30,926 bases of DNA from Amphimedon queenslandica (Eukaryota > Porifera > Demospongiae > Haplosclerida > Niphatidae). The notes beneath the pieces are model-generated. The model ran no database searches. It saw only the letters and a program-made list of their open reading frames with translations, and was not told the origin of the DNA. The translations under genes and the position numbers were made by a program. The stretch's first letter is position 1, and the number at the start of each line of letters is the position of its first letter. The DNA lies in NCBI RefSeq assembly GCF_000090795.2, contig NW_003546267.1, positions 57,283 through 88,208 on the forward strand, in the 5' to 3' direction. Below are positions 30,655 to 30,926 of this stretch, one piece after another.

Positions 30655-30926
30655 CAGCCACATTTTGTTGCTGCTCTGTCTGCCACACCATCTTCCTGCT
30701 GTCATTGCCACACCACCTCCATACTCTCATTGCATCAACATCCCCCTGTTCTCACTACCTCGCCATATCCTTGCACTCATGGCACACCATTTCCCTGATC
30801 TCATTGCTACACAATACTCTTGCTCAAACTGCAAAAACATATCCTTGTTGTTACTGCCACACCACTCCCTGATTTCATTGCCTCACCATCTCACCACTCG
30901 CACTCCCACTTTAACTTCCTTCTCTG
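30655..30926 (+). repeat. 25-bp minisatellite, block 2 (runs to window end)
   Basis: About ten diverged copies of the same TGCCACACCATCTCCTTGCTC-type unit seen at 20632-20805, spaced 24-26 bp. The apparent plus-strand reading frames here are by-products. Confidence 0.75.

Noticed and set aside
1..30926. tRNA, rRNA or other standard RNA genes
   Set aside because: No tRNA B-box-like GGTTCRANNCC with matching stems and no rRNA core sequence was found by eye on either strand.

Overview
The window looks like an AT-rich, compact genome of an early-branching marine animal. The introns that can be reconstructed are very short (36 to 137 nt, most 44 to 64) with clean GT/AG borders. The mobile elements are invertebrate types: a pogo-like transposon, hAT/BED, piggyBac-like TTAA elements, PHD-containing LINEs and an N-RAG-TP-like gene. 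A demosponge such as Amphimedon is my best guess; this is inference, and no ribosomal or mitochondrial marker is present.

Left end (1-4647), all genes on the minus strand. At 1-768 is the 5' part of an unrecognised gene with five introns, all phase 1, and microexons of 9, 15 and 27 nt. Its last visible exon encodes an E/T/G-rich repeat that reads as CT-rich low complexity on the plus strand. At 1079-1280 is a four-unit tandem array (52-53 bp period) in which each unit holds a small stem-loop with partly compensating arm changes. At 1284-3909 is a six-exon gene of the 'DNCxGQNKNN' (DUF7869-type) family with a C-terminal CCHC knuckle and three lesions.

4648-6854 is an apparently complete pogo-like DNA transposon: TA target duplication, matching terminal inverted repeats, shared subterminal repeats, an intact 459-aa DDD transposase on minus, and a convergent 121-aa HIRAN-like protein on plus. 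It is the best candidate for an undescribed system. A hAT/BED relic follows (6900-7612), then about 3 kb with no recognised gene.

10800-14180 is a broken plus-strand LINE (PHD and coiled-coil ORF1, APE-endonuclease ORF2) interrupted by a 626-base assembly gap. An integrase-core relic follows (14347-14870). 15.3-19.7 kb holds candidate exons of an unresolved minus-strand gene, including a duplicated 108-nt exon-like unit. A 773-bp piggyBac-like element (19718-20490), a 25-bp minisatellite, a nested MITE pair (21272-21762) and a hairpin cluster lead to a second broken LINE on minus (about 22800-27480). The right end (27817-30250, minus) is a degenerate N-RAG-TP-like gene with a RAG1-like cysteine-rich N-terminus, followed by a second block of the same 25-bp minisatellite.

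Apart from the pogo-like element and the 5' gene, almost every coding region is visibly decayed. The window is best read as an accessory, repeat-rich region.
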